From HyVt-443 sp964544655 (lineage in GTDB: Bacteria > Pseudomonadota > Gammaproteobacteria > Chromatiales > Chromatiaceae), in assembly GCA_964544655.1 (NCBI GenBank), contig CAZJCM010000006.1, positions 23,780 to 87,779 on the forward strand: a DNA stretch of 64,000 nt. The letters run 5' to 3'. Every line of letters begins with the position of its first letter. The first letter of the stretch is position 1. The notes beneath the pieces were generated by a model. It made no database searches. It saw nothing but the letters and a program-made list of their open reading frames with translations, and was not told where the DNA came from. A program made the position numbers and the translations under genes. Positions 1-9,233 of the stretch are shown in pieces.

Positions 1-710
1 AGGCCGTTCTCTATGAGGATTCACGCTTTCTGGTGCTCAACAAACCCTCGGGGCTGGCGGTCCATGGGGGCAGCGGGCTTCGCTACGGTGCCATCGAAGC
101 CCTGCGTGCGTTACGCCCCGATGAGCGCCATCTGGAACTGGTACACCGGCTGGACCGGGACACCTCCGGCTGCCTGTTGATTGCCAAGCGCCGGAGCGCC
201 CTGCGTGTGTTGCATGATCTGATGCGTGGCAACCGGATCGACAAGCGCTACCTGGCCTTGGTGACAGGTCACTGGCACAAACACCGTATCGAGGTAAATC
301 AGCCGCTGCTGAAAAACACCCTGAAAAGCGGTGAGCGAATCGTCCGGGTCGATGCACGAGGCAAGGAGGCGGTTACCCGCTTCTCGGTGCAGGAACGCCT
401 GGCCGGATGCCAGCTGGTGGAGGCCCGGCTGCTGACCGGCCGCACGCATCAGATCCGGGTGCATTGCGCCCATTTGGGAACGCCGATTCTGGGTGATGAG
501 AAGTATGGGGATGAGCAACAGAACCGGGCGTTTCGCGAAAGGGGCCTGAAGCGCCTTTTTCTGCATGCCAAATCCCTGCGTTTCCGCTGGCCCGGTGAGA
601 ATCGGGATATCCATATCCGGGCTCCGCTGGGAGCGGATCTGGAGGCTGTTCTTGCCCACTTGCGTGCTTCGTCGACTGGAGATGACGCCGGAGCCAAACC
701 GACTGACTGA
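1..710 (+). CDS. rluC: 23S rRNA pseudouridine synthase RluC (5' end outside window)
   Basis: Isomerises selected uridines of 23S rRNA to pseudouridine. The reading frame is open from the first bases of the window, so the N-terminal S4 RNA-binding domain lies upstream and only the catalytic domain is seen; the GTG at 33 is internal, because the in-frame residues before it (ending RFLVLNKPSG) are conserved family sequence. The motif HRLDRDTSG holds the catalytic aspartate, and LLTGRTHQIRVH is the second family signature. The visible part is about 235 residues of a protein usually near 320. The stop lies 16 bases before the next gene, suggesting one transcript with the HAD phosphatase and sppA, a common gammaproteobacterial order. 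Confidence 0.93.
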   Translation, partial: AVLYEDSRFLVLNKPSGLAVHGGSGLRYGAIEALRALRPDERHLELVHRLDRDTSGCLLIAKRRSALRVLHDLMRGNRIDKRYLALVTGHWHKHRIEVNQPLLKNTLKSGERIVRVDARGKEAVTRFSVQERLAGCQLVEARLLTGRTHQIRVHCAHLGTPILGDEKYGDEQQNRAFRERGLKRLFLHAKSLRFRWPGENRDIHIRAPLGADLEAVLAHLRASSTGDDAGAKPTD

Positions 711-726
711 GGAAAACAGATACACG

Positions 727-1386
727 ATGAGTAATGGCTACAGACTCCTGGTATTCGACTGGGATGGAACACTGATGGACTCCGAGGCCCGCATCGTCGC
801 CTGTGTGCAAGCGGCGGCAACAGACCTGGAGCTTACGGTGCCCAGTGATGCAGAGGCGCGGAACATCATTGGTCTGGGTTTGCGTGAGGCGGTGACCACC
901 TTGTTCCCCGGGGCCGATGACGATCTGATCGCACGTATGGTGGCGCAATACCGCCACCACTTTCTGCATGTGAACCAGACCCCGTCGCAGCTGTTCGCCA
1001 ATGCCGACCGGGTGGTACGTGCACTGGCGGAACAGGACTATCTTCTGGCGGTTGCCACCGGCAAGGGACGGCAGGGTCTGGATCAGGTGCTGGTCGACAC
1101 CGGGTTTGCCCAGCTGTTCCATGCCACACGCTGTGCCGATGAGACCCGTTCCAAACCCCACCCCGAGATGTTGCTGCAGATCCTGGATGAGCTGGGGATG
1201 GAGGCCGATCAGGCGTTGATGATCGGGGATACGGAATATGATATGCAGATGGCCGCCAATGCGGGGGTGGACGGACTTGCCGTGAGCTATGGCGTGCATG
1301 ACGTGGAACGACTGTCCCGATACGCATCCAGGGGCTTCATTCATGATATAGGCGAATTGCCTGACTGGCTTGATGAGAGAGTGTGA
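727..1386 (+). CDS. HAD-superfamily phosphatase, phosphoglycolate-phosphatase-like
   Basis: A 219-residue HAD-IA hydrolase. Visible motifs in order are the nucleophile motif FDWDGTLMDS near the N-terminus, the threonine motif VATGKGRQG, the lysine in SKPHPEM and the acidic motif MIGDTEYDM, so all catalytic positions are present. It resembles the Gph-like protein usually encoded between rluC and sppA; its natural substrate is not evident from sequence. A longer reading from 565 would overlap rluC, so the ATG at 727, preceded by a GAGG ribosome-binding sequence, is preferred. Its stop overlaps the sppA start (TGATG), indicating translational coupling. A second, more typical gph lies at 17369-18061. 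Confidence 0.85.
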   Translation: MSNGYRLLVFDWDGTLMDSEARIVACVQAAATDLELTVPSDAEARNIIGLGLREAVTTLFPGADDDLIARMVAQYRHHFLHVNQTPSQLFANADRVVRALAEQDYLLAVATGKGRQGLDQVLVDTGFAQLFHATRCADETRSKPHPEMLLQILDELGMEADQALMIGDTEYDMQMAANAGVDGLAVSYGVHDVERLSRYASRGFIHDIGELPDWLDERV

Positions 1387-2372
1387 TGACGATGGAAAGT
1401 GATGAGAAGGGTTCGACCGAGGCCGATCCATCCATCAGGTGGGAGCGGGAACTGGTAAAAAATCTGGCCTCTGCTTCGCTCAAGGAACAGCGTCGGGCAC
1501 GACGCTGGGGCATCTTTTTTAAGTTTCTCACCTTTGCCTATCTGATCGCCCTGGTGGTGTTGTGGATGCCGGACAAATTTTTCGAGACCAGCCTCAGGCC
1601 GAGTGGCGAGCACACCGCCCTGATCGATTTGAAGGGGGTGATTGCCGATGATGCGGAGGCCAGTGCCGACAATATCATCGCCAGTCTGCGCAATGCGTTC
1701 GAGGATAGCCGCACCAAGGGGGTGATACTGCGCATCAACAGCCCCGGGGGCAGCCCGGTGCAGGCCGGCTACATCAATGATGAAATCGTCCGCTTGAGGA
1801 AAAAATATCCCAAGATCCCGCTCTATGCCGTAGTGACAGATATTTGCGCTTCCGGTGGTTACTATGTTGCCGTGGCTGCAGACAAAATCTATGTGGACAA
1901 GGCCAGCATCGTCGGCTCCATCGGCGTGCTGATGAATGGTTTTGGTTTTGTCGACGGTATGAAGAAGATCGGCGTGGAGCGGCGGTTGCTCACGGCCGGT
2001 GAGCATAAAGGAATCATGGATCCCTTTTCCCCGATGAAGTCATTCGACCGTGAGCATATGGAAAAGCTGTTGGAGAAGATACATCGGCAGTTCATCGAGG
2101 TGGTCAAATCAGGACGGGGTGATCGTCTGCGGGGGGGCGACGAACTGTTCAGCGGCCTGTTCTGGACCGGTGATGAGAGTATCGAGTTGGGCCTTGCCGA
2201 CGCCCTGGGCAACAGCAATTATGTGGCCAGAGAGGTGGTCGGGGCAGAGGAGTTGGTCGATTTCACTATTGAAGAGGATGTCTTCGAGCGTCTGGCCAAG
2301 CGGGTCGGCGCCGGGGCCGCTTCCAGCATGGCCGCCCTCCTTGGCGTCGATGCATCGAATCTATTGCGCTGA
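1386..2372 (+). CDS. sppA: Signal peptide peptidase SppA, short form (S49 family)
   Basis: A membrane-anchored serine protease that digests cleaved signal peptides. It is 328 residues long, the half-length form with one protease domain rather than the duplicated E. coli form. After a cytoplasmic N-terminal segment there is one membrane helix around residues 38-58, then the S49 domain. The nucleophile serine lies in ICASGGYYVA, and the probable general-base lysine in GEHKGIMDPF, as in Bacillus-type SppA. The ATG at 1386 overlaps the stop of the HAD gene; a GTG one codon earlier is possible. It ends convergently with nrdJb, 30 bases away. Confidence 0.93.
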   Translation: MTMESDEKGSTEADPSIRWERELVKNLASASLKEQRRARRWGIFFKFLTFAYLIALVVLWMPDKFFETSLRPSGEHTALIDLKGVIADDAEASADNIIASLRNAFEDSRTKGVILRINSPGGSPVQAGYINDEIVRLRKKYPKIPLYAVVTDICASGGYYVAVAADKIYVDKASIVGSIGVLMNGFGFVDGMKKIGVERRLLTAGEHKGIMDPFSPMKSFDREHMEKLLEKIHRQFIEVVKSGRGDRLRGGDELFSGLFWTGDESIELGLADALGNSNYVAREVVGAEELVDFTIEEDVFERLAKRVGAGAASSMAALLGVDASNLLR

Positions 2373-2402
2373 CAACCGGATTTCTCCGACACCGCCTTCA
2401 AC

Positions 2403-3104
2403 TCAGCCGCACTTGGAGTCGCCGCAGTTGAGGCAGGTGAGGCAGCCGTCCATCTGGATCATCGCCTTGGTGTTGCATTTCTTGCACAGTAGGGCACCTG
2501 CCGGAAAGTCACCGCTGTTCTCCGTGGACTGGGCCTTGATCGATTGGTCATATTGGGCCCGTTTTTCGTCGATCAGTTTCTGCTGGTGCTCGTCCGGGCC
2601 TTCCTCCTTCAGCATGCCGATCATCACCAGGTGACAGTGGATCACGTCACCGATCTCGGCCACCAGAGAGGGCATGTATTTCCCCCCCTTCTTGAAATAA
2701 CCGCCTGCCGGATCGAACACCGAGCGCAGTTCCTCCACCAGGAAGGTGACATCGCCACCCTTGCGGAACACCGCCGAGATGATGCGGGTAAGGGCGACGA
2801 TCCACTGGAAGTGGTCCATGTTCTTGGAGTTGATGAATACCTCGAACGGACGCCGGATCTCGTGCGGCGTCCCCTGGTTAAGGATGATGTCATTGATGGT
2901 GACATACAGGGCGTGCTCCGACAGCGGGGTGCGGATCTTGTAGGTGGAGCCGAACAGCATCTCCGGGCGGGCCAGCCGCTCGTGCATTTGGACGATGTTG
3001 CTCTCTTCCCCGGCGTCTGCCGTGGTGGCGGCCTCCTGGGTCTGCTCCTCTTCTTCCTTGGCTACTGAATAGTCGACGATTTTCTGATCGATCTTGATGC
3101 TCAT
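2403..3104 (-). CDS. nrdJb: Class II ribonucleotide reductase, C-terminal subunit NrdJb
   Basis: The C-terminal part of adenosylcobalamin-dependent ribonucleotide reductase, encoded separately as in Pseudomonas. It is 233 residues: a TSCPD-type domain (roughly residues 50-170) and a C-terminal zinc-ribbon/redox tail. The tail carries CKKCN and then CLTCLNCGDSKCG, the cysteine-rich end thought to re-reduce the active site after each turnover. It lies 107 bases downstream of nrdJa on the same strand, so both pieces are probably made from one transcript and assemble. Together they convert ribonucleotides to deoxyribonucleotides with or without oxygen, provided B12 is available; the cobalamin operon at 18.9-30.5 kb could supply it. 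Confidence 0.9.
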   Translation of the reverse strand: MSIKIDQKIVDYSVAKEEEEQTQEAATTADAGEESNIVQMHERLARPEMLFGSTYKIRTPLSEHALYVTINDIILNQGTPHEIRRPFEVFINSKNMDHFQWIVALTRIISAVFRKGGDVTFLVEELRSVFDPAGGYFKKGGKYMPSLVAEIGDVIHCHLVMIGMLKEEGPDEHQQKLIDEKRAQYDQSIKAQSTENSGDFPAGALLCKKCNTKAMIQMDGCLTCLNCGDSKCG

Positions 3105-3211
3105 GATGTTGAACCTGAATGCTGTTGGTGGGAGCAGACTTGTCGTCCGCTCCCTGATATGTTTTGTGGATTGCCCTGTCAGGCAGGGTCAAGCCAAAAC
3201 GACCGCAATAT

Positions 3212-5365
3212 CTACAGTTTCCCGTAATAGCCCTCTTTCAGCGCATCGAACAGGTTGGCGGCGGTGTGTATCTCGCCGTCGTACTCCACCTCTTCGTTGC
3301 CCTTGAGTTCGATCGTGCTGCCATCGGCCAGGGTGAAGCGATAAGTGGTGTTCTCCAGGTCCTGCTCCTTCACCAGCACCCCCTGGAACGCCTCCGGATT
3401 GAAGCGGAAAGTGGTGCAACCTTTCAGCCCCTGCTCATAGGCGTAGAGATAGATGTCCTTGAAATCCTCGTATGGATAATCGGTAGGGACATTGGCCGTC
3501 TTGGAGATGGATGAATCGATCCAGCGTTGCGCCGCTGCCTGGACGTCCACATGCTGCTGCGGAGAGACGTCGTCGGCTGCGATGAAATAGTCCGGCAACT
3601 GCTCGTCTGCATTTTCCGAGTATGGCATCGCATTGGGGTTGACCAGCTTGCGATAGGCCAGCAACTCGAAGCTGAAGACATCCACCTTCTCTTTGGTCTT
3701 GCGTCCCTGACGAATCACGTTGCGGGAGTAGTGATGGGCGAAGCTGGGCTCGATCCCGTTGCTGGCATTGTTGGCCAGGGAAAGGGAGATGGTGCCGGTG
3801 GGGGCGATGGAGCTGTGATGAGTGAAGCGGCAACCCACCTCAGCCATCTCCTCGATCAACTCCGGGTCTTCCTGGGCCAGTTGCTGCATATAGCGGCTGT
3901 AGCGGGTGTGCAGCAGCTTGCCTTTCACCTTGTCTCCCAGCTGCAGACCGTCCACCGCCATCTCCGGCCGTTTCGCCAGCAGCTGTGGCGTGATGGTGAA
4001 TTCCTCCTCCATGATCGGTGCCGGTCCCTTTTCCCGGGCCAGTTCCAGCCCGGTACGCCAGCCTACCATGGCCAGTTCCCGGGTCACCCGCTCGGTGAAG
4101 GTCAGTGAATCCGCCTCGCCATAACGCATGCGCAGCATGGTCATGCAGGAGCCCAGCCCCAGATAGCCCATGCCGTGTCGGCGTTTGCGCATGATCTCCC
4201 GGCGCTGCTCCTCCAGCGGCAGGCCGTTGATCTCGACCACGTTATCCAGCATGCGGGTAAAGATAGCGACCACTTTGCGGAACTGCTCCCAGTCGAAGCT
4301 GGCAGCGGCGGTGAACGGCTTGCGCACGAACTTGGTCAGGTTGATGGAACCGAGCAGGCAGGCACCATAGGGGGGCAGGGGTTGTTCACCGCAGGGGTTG
4401 GTGGCACGGACCTCTTCGCAGAACCAGTTGTTGTTCATCTCATTCACCTTGTCGATGAGAATGAAACCAGGTTCGGCATAGTCGTAGGTGGAAGACATGA
4501 TCACATCCCACAACCGGCGGGCACGAATGGTCTTGTAGATCTTGCAGGCCACGCGGCCGGTATCATCCCGGATATAGCCCTCCCTGTGGGGCCAGTCGCG
4601 CCAGACCACCTGCTCCGAATTGGCCGGGTCCAGGCCGTCTGCCCGGGCCTCTTTCTCACTGATAGGGAAGGCGAGATCCCATTTTCTGTCGTGTTTGACT
4701 GCCTCCATGAACTCTTCCGTGATCAACAGGGAGAGGTTGAACTGGCGCAGTCGTCCATCCTCACGCTTGGCGCGAATGAAATCCATCACGTCCGGGTGAC
4801 CGACGTCGAAGGTGGCCATCTGGGCACCACGGCGGCCGCCGGCGGAAGAGACGGTGAAGCACATCTTGTCAAAGATATCCATGAACGACAGCGGCCCGGA
4901 GGTATAGGCGCCGGCACCGCTCACATAGGCCCCCTTTGGGCGCAGAGTGGAAAACTCGTAGCCGATACCGCAACCGGCCTTCAGGGTCATGCCGGCTTCA
5001 TGGACCTTGGCCAGGATGTCATCCATGGAGTCCTGAATGGTGCCGGAGACAGTGCAATTGATGGTGGATGTGGCTGGTTTGTGCTCACGGGCGCCGGCAT
5101 TCGAGGTGATACGGCCGGCCGGAATGGCGCCATGGCGCAGGGCCCAGAGGAATTTTTCCTGCCATTCCTGGCGCAGTTCCGGAGTTGCCTCGGTCTCGGC
5201 CAAGGCGGTGGCGACACGCTGATATGTGGCATCGATATCCTCGTCCACAGGGGAACCGTCTTTCGTCCGCAGTCGGTATTTGGTATCCCAGATATCGAGT
5301 GAGGCCTCTTGCAGGGGGATCTCCGCCACGTCGGAGGGCACGGCTTTGAGATGAACTGTATTCAT
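3212..5365 (-). CDS. nrdJa: Adenosylcobalamin-dependent ribonucleotide reductase, catalytic subunit NrdJa
   Basis: The catalytic subunit of class II ribonucleotide reductase, 717 residues from the ATG at 5365. The active-site motif NPCGEQPLPPYG contains the thiyl-radical cysteine and catalytic glutamate, and FSTLRPKGAYVSGAGAYTSG is the conserved substrate-site segment. The C-terminal TSCPD and cysteine-tail parts found in one-piece NrdJ are absent here and are supplied by nrdJb just downstream. An upstream in-frame ATG at 5446 would add 27 residues without family similarity, so it is rejected. A palindromic NrdR-like box lies about 180 bases upstream, consistent with repression when dATP is plentiful. 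Confidence 0.93.
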   Translation of the reverse strand: MNTVHLKAVPSDVAEIPLQEASLDIWDTKYRLRTKDGSPVDEDIDATYQRVATALAETEATPELRQEWQEKFLWALRHGAIPAGRITSNAGAREHKPATSTINCTVSGTIQDSMDDILAKVHEAGMTLKAGCGIGYEFSTLRPKGAYVSGAGAYTSGPLSFMDIFDKMCFTVSSAGGRRGAQMATFDVGHPDVMDFIRAKREDGRLRQFNLSLLITEEFMEAVKHDRKWDLAFPISEKEARADGLDPANSEQVVWRDWPHREGYIRDDTGRVACKIYKTIRARRLWDVIMSSTYDYAEPGFILIDKVNEMNNNWFCEEVRATNPCGEQPLPPYGACLLGSINLTKFVRKPFTAAASFDWEQFRKVVAIFTRMLDNVVEINGLPLEEQRREIMRKRRHGMGYLGLGSCMTMLRMRYGEADSLTFTERVTRELAMVGWRTGLELAREKGPAPIMEEEFTITPQLLAKRPEMAVDGLQLGDKVKGKLLHTRYSRYMQQLAQEDPELIEEMAEVGCRFTHHSSIAPTGTISLSLANNASNGIEPSFAHHYSRNVIRQGRKTKEKVDVFSFELLAYRKLVNPNAMPYSENADEQLPDYFIAADDVSPQQHVDVQAAAQRWIDSSISKTANVPTDYPYEDFKDIYLYAYEQGLKGCTTFRFNPEAFQGVLVKEQDLENTTYRFTLADGSTIELKGNEEVEYDGEIHTAANLFDALKEGYYGKL

Positions 5366-5504
5366 TACACGGGAATCCTGGGTGGTATGCGTTATATTTG
5401 TCAGGCAGGCGCTACCGATCCATGGCGGCAGCAGTTGTCGTTCCAAACTGAAGGGCAGCCACCGGTAATGCCATTATCCTGGGTCTTGGCAGGAAAAGGG
5501 TGAT

Positions 5505-5561
5505 TGCCCATATCTTGTGTTTGATTTCCATATCCTGGGTCACAAACACAACATATTGTGT
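5505..5561 (-). promoter_or_regulatory. NrdR-like box pair upstream of nrdJa
   Basis: The 16-mer ACACAACATATTGTGT at 5546-5561 is a near-perfect palindrome matching the known NrdR consensus. A weaker related 16-mer ends at 5520 (5505-5520, CCATATCTTGTGT core), with a third degenerate copy between them at about 5526-5541; starts are spaced about 20-21 bases, two helical turns. They lie in the roughly 400-base gap between nrdJa and the divergent gene at 5767. A further lookalike (CCCATATTTTGTGA) is at about 5699-5712. Apart from these the gap holds nothing I recognise. Confidence 0.6.
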
Positions 5562-5766
5562 TTTGGTGGACAGAGATTAGGCATGGATCAGGATGATGTC
5601 AAGGTTGGATTGGCTGTATTAGGAATATCAAATATATATGTAAATCAATCTGTTATATCTGGTCTGTGGTTGTAAGTTATGGATTCATCTGGAAAAAATA
5701 ATTTCCCATATTTTGTGATCCGCTGGTCGGTCGGTGACGCCATTCTGCCGCATAGGATGGTTGAAA

Positions 5767-7182
5767 ATGCCCACTGAAGCGTACAACCCATACATTCTGG
5801 GTTTTGTGCAACAAGGGGCTACCCTGAATCATGTCTGGCTGCCACTGCGTGAGGCACTGGAAAGATATGGTGGATTGCCCAGTCGATACGGACTGCTGCC
5901 GGCCCAGGCGATGCGTAATGAGCGGCCGGTGCTGAATCTGAAGCTGGGTATTGCCATCGAACGGATCCTGCAGCAGACGCCGGACCTGAAACGCCATATC
6001 TCTGCCTTTTATAATAGCTGGCACCGGGACTGGCAGAGTGAGTTCGGGGTCGATGTGAGGCCGCTGTTCAATCGTAACGATCCACAACGGGTAGCCGCCT
6101 GGATCGATCGGCACAGGAGGCTGCTGGAGGAGTACGAAGCCTTCTCGGTACGACAGGCATTGGCGTCGTCGGATCTGATCCGCCGTGATGTTCTCAACTC
6201 CATAAGCGATGAGGTGCTGGCGGAAAAGGCGATTGCGATGCTGGAGCGCAAAGTGCGGCGTTCATCGCTCCCGGCGACCGGGAAGCTGGAGCGAATCATA
6301 CAGTTGTCGAACGATATCAGGCTGCATACGTTACTGCAGCGATTCGACCGGCGCAGCGGCCAGCAGATGAGCCGGATGGGATCCGATCTGGCCCACGTCT
6401 ATGCGGATGAGGCCGCCGAGGTGATTGTGCAGTTGTGCACGATCACGGGGGATCGCTGTTCCGGGGTGCAATCTCCCTCCGGCCAGGGGATTGAATTTGC
6501 CTACGCCCGGCGCGGCCGCGAGATATTGACACTGGGCAGCCTGATCGGCGACTGCACGGCAAAACCCTATAGGCAGATCGATACCCACACGGAAAATATC
6601 TATTGGACGCTGTTTCCCTGGCTGTTGGACCAAAACTACCTGATCCTGAAGGTAATCTATGAAGGAGATCTGGTGGCCAAGGCCCACCTGCTGCCTCTGG
6701 CCACTTATGAGCGGGGGGGGTTTCACCTGTTCCTGGCAGTGGACGCGATCGAGACCGATGTCACCATGCGTCAGGATGTGGGCGGCGGTCATAAGATTTC
6801 GCCTGAACGCTGCCTGGAGATACTGCAACTGCTGTCACAGGAGGTACAGCGCATTGCGGCTGCCATGGGCATAGATGACATCTATGCAGAACTGTTCTCC
6901 AACAATCCGCTGGTGCGCCAGTGGCTGGAGGGGATGGAGCGAATCTACCTGGATGTGAACAGCCTGCACAAGGTGGACGAACTGGAAGATGTATATTCCA
7001 TGGCCTGTACCCTGGCTCGTGAGTATGAACAAGAGCAACCAGACCACGTTTTCATGGAGATTCAGTTTCGCAATATACAGTTGATGTCGCACCACACCCC
7101 AAGGCGCAATATCAAAGGCTTCGCCCGCCTGCAACAGGGACGGCTCAGCGGTTATGCCATGGGGCAGGTGATCGGGGTCTGA
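5767..7182 (+). CDS. Hypothetical protein, 471 residues
   Basis: I do not recognise this family. The protein is soluble-looking: no signal peptide or membrane helix is evident. The first half is rich in charged helices (residues roughly 35-220); the second half contains denser hydrophobic and glycine-rich segments, including a GGGHKISPE-like stretch, suggesting a folded domain. The ATG at 5767 is chosen because the 11 codons upstream (from 5734) are in a region without a ribosome-binding sequence. It is divergent from nrdJa and stands alone, with the convergent DUF3334 gene ending 7 bases after its stop. Codon use resembles that of the neighbours, so recent acquisition is not indicated. Confidence 0.7.
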   Translation: MPTEAYNPYILGFVQQGATLNHVWLPLREALERYGGLPSRYGLLPAQAMRNERPVLNLKLGIAIERILQQTPDLKRHISAFYNSWHRDWQSEFGVDVRPLFNRNDPQRVAAWIDRHRRLLEEYEAFSVRQALASSDLIRRDVLNSISDEVLAEKAIAMLERKVRRSSLPATGKLERIIQLSNDIRLHTLLQRFDRRSGQQMSRMGSDLAHVYADEAAEVIVQLCTITGDRCSGVQSPSGQGIEFAYARRGREILTLGSLIGDCTAKPYRQIDTHTENIYWTLFPWLLDQNYLILKVIYEGDLVAKAHLLPLATYERGGFHLFLAVDAIETDVTMRQDVGGGHKISPERCLEILQLLSQEVQRIAAAMGIDDIYAELFSNNPLVRQWLEGMERIYLDVNSLHKVDELEDVYSMACTLAREYEQEQPDHVFMEIQFRNIQLMSHHTPRRNIKGFARLQQGRLSGYAMGQVIGV

Positions 7183-7188
7183 GGCGGG

Positions 7189-7863
7189 TCAGAGCCCAAG
7201 CTCTTCCAGTAGATCCACGTCCACTTCCAGCTCTGGCGCCGGCTTCGACACCGGGGCTGCTTCTCTGGTGGCGGCGATGATCTCATCCGGGGTCGGTGCG
7301 CCCTGCCGCTCGAACTCCTTCAGTTGGATGAATTCGGTCTTGTCCACCGCCAGTTCCAGATAGAAGATGTTCTGGCCTCCGGTGCGGAATGTCACCCGTC
7401 GCGCCTGGGGGCGATCCAGGTTGGTGTTGACCGAGAGCATCACCTCTTTGTTGATGGTCAGCATCTTGGGCTGATTTTGCGTGATGGAGGTGTGCAGCTC
7501 ATGTCCCACCTTGCCGGTGAAATCCCCCACGATCTGGTTCATCAACTCGCCCAGCACGTTGCCGACCTCGTCGGCAGTGTGCTGGTTTGCCAACTCATTC
7601 CTGGGAATACCCATGTTGGAAAGGTAGGCCTGATAGATCTCCAATGCGGCGGAAGCGGTGAAATTGATTACGATGAGACCGGAAAACCCCCCGTCGAACA
7701 GCACGAAACAGCCGATATCCGGCTTCAGGCAGGTCTTGTTTATCTTCTGCACCATGGCCGAGTACTCAATATTCGTGCCGGTCGCAGAATTGAGTACCGA
7801 GGTGACCGAATTGCAAAGCATGAGCAGGATTTCATCGGTGGATGTGCTTTTTTTCGTTGCCAT
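7189..7863 (-). CDS. DUF3334 family protein, CheX-like fold
   Basis: A 224-residue protein resembling DUF3334, a family related to CheX/CheC-type chemotaxis phosphatases. Residues about 10-170 form the domain; DEVGNVLGELMNQIVGDF matches the helix that in CheX-like phosphatases carries the Glu-x-x-Asn acid-amide pair (here probably E and N in that helix). The last 40 residues are a proline- and acid-rich tail ending VDVDLLEELGL. The start at ATG 7863 (MATKKSTSTDE) is preferred; an upstream ATG at 7977 would add 38 low-complexity residues. No chemotaxis genes are nearby, so the phosphorylated partner, if any, is unknown. Confidence 0.65.
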   Translation of the reverse strand: MATKKSTSTDEILLMLCNSVTSVLNSATGTNIEYSAMVQKINKTCLKPDIGCFVLFDGGFSGLIVINFTASAALEIYQAYLSNMGIPRNELANQHTADEVGNVLGELMNQIVGDFTGKVGHELHTSITQNQPKMLTINKEVMLSVNTNLDRPQARRVTFRTGGQNIFYLELAVDKTEFIQLKEFERQGAPTPDEIIAATREAAPVSKPAPELEVDVDLLEELGL

Positions 7864-8000
7864 GGAGAAGCCCTTATCAGCCCGTTTGATCAAATATCGA
7901 ACAGAATCGCCATCGGCGCCCCTGTCCGGTGCCTGGATATACGGCATAGCGGCAGCAGCCACTGAAACCTGAGGCACATCTGATCAGGCCATGGGCCCTG

Positions 8001-8564
8001 TTATAGCCCTTTCTCCTGGAACAACTCCCGCAGACCGGGTTTGTTTCTTAGCATCTCATCCCGGCTCAGGCCGTCCAGCTCATGGGGAAACACCAGCCAC
8101 CGGTCCGTTTCGTGGATGCGATAGTCCGGCTCGATCGAGGTCCGGTTGTTAGCCGGTTTGTACCAGGGGGTGGCAATACGGATATCCCGGGGGGTATTAC
8201 GGCGGGCCTTGCGCTGTAGGGTGTCGATGATGGCCTGTATGCTCAGGCCGGTGTCGAAGACATCGTCGACGATAAGCAGGGAGTTATGGTAATTGACGTT
8301 CTTTACCAGATAGCTCAGCCCATAGACCCGGACCTCTTTCTCGCGTTGACCGATACCGGTATAGGATGCGGTACGAATCGCGATATGGTCTGTCTTCACA
8401 CCCTGGATATCCAGGATCTCCTGCACCGCGATGCCCACCGGGGTGCCTCCACGCCATACGCCAACGATGAAGTCCGGCTGGAAACCGCTCTGATATATCT
8501 CCAGGCCCAGGCGAAACGAGTCTAGCAACAGCTCGTTGGCACCGATGTAGATTTTCTCACTCAT
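8001..8564 (-). CDS. Phosphoribosyltransferase, hypoxanthine/guanine type
   Basis: A type I phosphoribosyltransferase of 187 residues. The PRPP-binding motif is plain in LLIVDDVFDTGLS, where two acidic residues contact the ribose and the TGLS loop the 5'-phosphate. FIVGVWRGGTPVG near residue 35 is the PPi-binding loop. The family includes purine-salvage enzymes that convert hypoxanthine, guanine or xanthine to nucleotides; the exact base cannot be read from sequence. The next gene on the strand, mafB, also deals with nucleotides but is 90 bases upstream, so co-transcription is possible but not shown. Confidence 0.82.
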   Translation of the reverse strand: MSEKIYIGANELLLDSFRLGLEIYQSGFQPDFIVGVWRGGTPVGIAVQEILDIQGVKTDHIAIRTASYTGIGQREKEVRVYGLSYLVKNVNYHNSLLIVDDVFDTGLSIQAIIDTLQRKARRNTPRDIRIATPWYKPANNRTSIEPDYRIHETDRWLVFPHELDGLSRDEMLRNKPGLRELFQEKGL

Positions 8565-8654
8565 GGGGTCGTAGGTTCCTCAGCGCTACAGGGTGGTTGA
8601 AAGGCTGGGAAAGCTACGCCTTTTTGCTTGTACCTGCAAGCTGGGAACGAATGG

Positions 8655-9233
8655 TCAGGGCAGTTGGATCTGCTCGTTTGCCAGCATCGACACCAGGCGT
8701 ATGAGGGGCAGACCAATGAGGCTGTTTGGATCATCGCCACTCAGACGTTCGAACAGCACGATACCCAATCCTTCCGACTTGAAGCTGCCAGCGCAGTTAT
8801 AGGGCTCTTCACGATCCAGATAGCGTTCGATCTGCGTTTGTGTCAGGTTGCGAAATTGGACACGGAAAGGTTCGCAGACCGTCTGCGTCCTCTCTTCTTT
8901 CACGTTGAGAAGAGAGAGTCCGGTGTAGAAGGTTACTTCTCTGCCAGAGGCTTGTTGCAGCTGTTCGATGGCGCGGGAGCGGGAACCCGGTTTACCCAGG
9001 ATATCCTGGTCTATGCAGGCCACCTGGTCGGAGCCGATGATGAGGGCGTTGGGGAAATCCACGGCAGCCGCCCGTGCTTTTTGCCGGGCCAGGCGTGTGA
9101 CCAGCGCCTCTGGCGTCTCATCCGGCAAACGGGATTCGTCGATGTCTGGAGAGGCGGTGTGAAAGTCGATTCCCAGCCGTTCCAGCAAGGCCTTGCGGAA
9201 TGGAGAAGTGGATGCAAGAACGATCTGTTGCAC
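8655..9233 (-). CDS. mafB: Maf-family nucleotide pyrophosphatase, YceF/MafB type
   Basis: A house-cleaning pyrophosphatase; YceF-type members hydrolyse 7-methyl-GTP. The N-terminal signature LASTSPFRKALLERLG and the acidic DIDE and SDQVA segments are present. The start is GTG at 9233, since the signature begins a few residues later and GGGAGG stands 8-9 bases upstream; a longer reading to 9317 has an unlikely leader. Length is 192 residues, normal for the family. In many gammaproteobacteria maf sits next to sppA and rpmF; here it is separated from sppA by the ribonucleotide-reductase and other genes. Confidence 0.9.
   Translation of the reverse strand: MQQIVLASTSPFRKALLERLGIDFHTASPDIDESRLPDETPEALVTRLARQKARAAAVDFPNALIIGSDQVACIDQDILGKPGSRSRAIEQLQQASGREVTFYTGLSLLNVKEERTQTVCEPFRVQFRNLTQTQIERYLDREEPYNCAGSFKSEGLGIVLFERLSGDDPNSLIGLPLIRLVSMLANEQIQLP

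Noticed and set aside
4175..5302. A 375-codon plus-strand open frame
   Set aside because: Antisense to nrdJa, whose reading has conserved active-site motifs.
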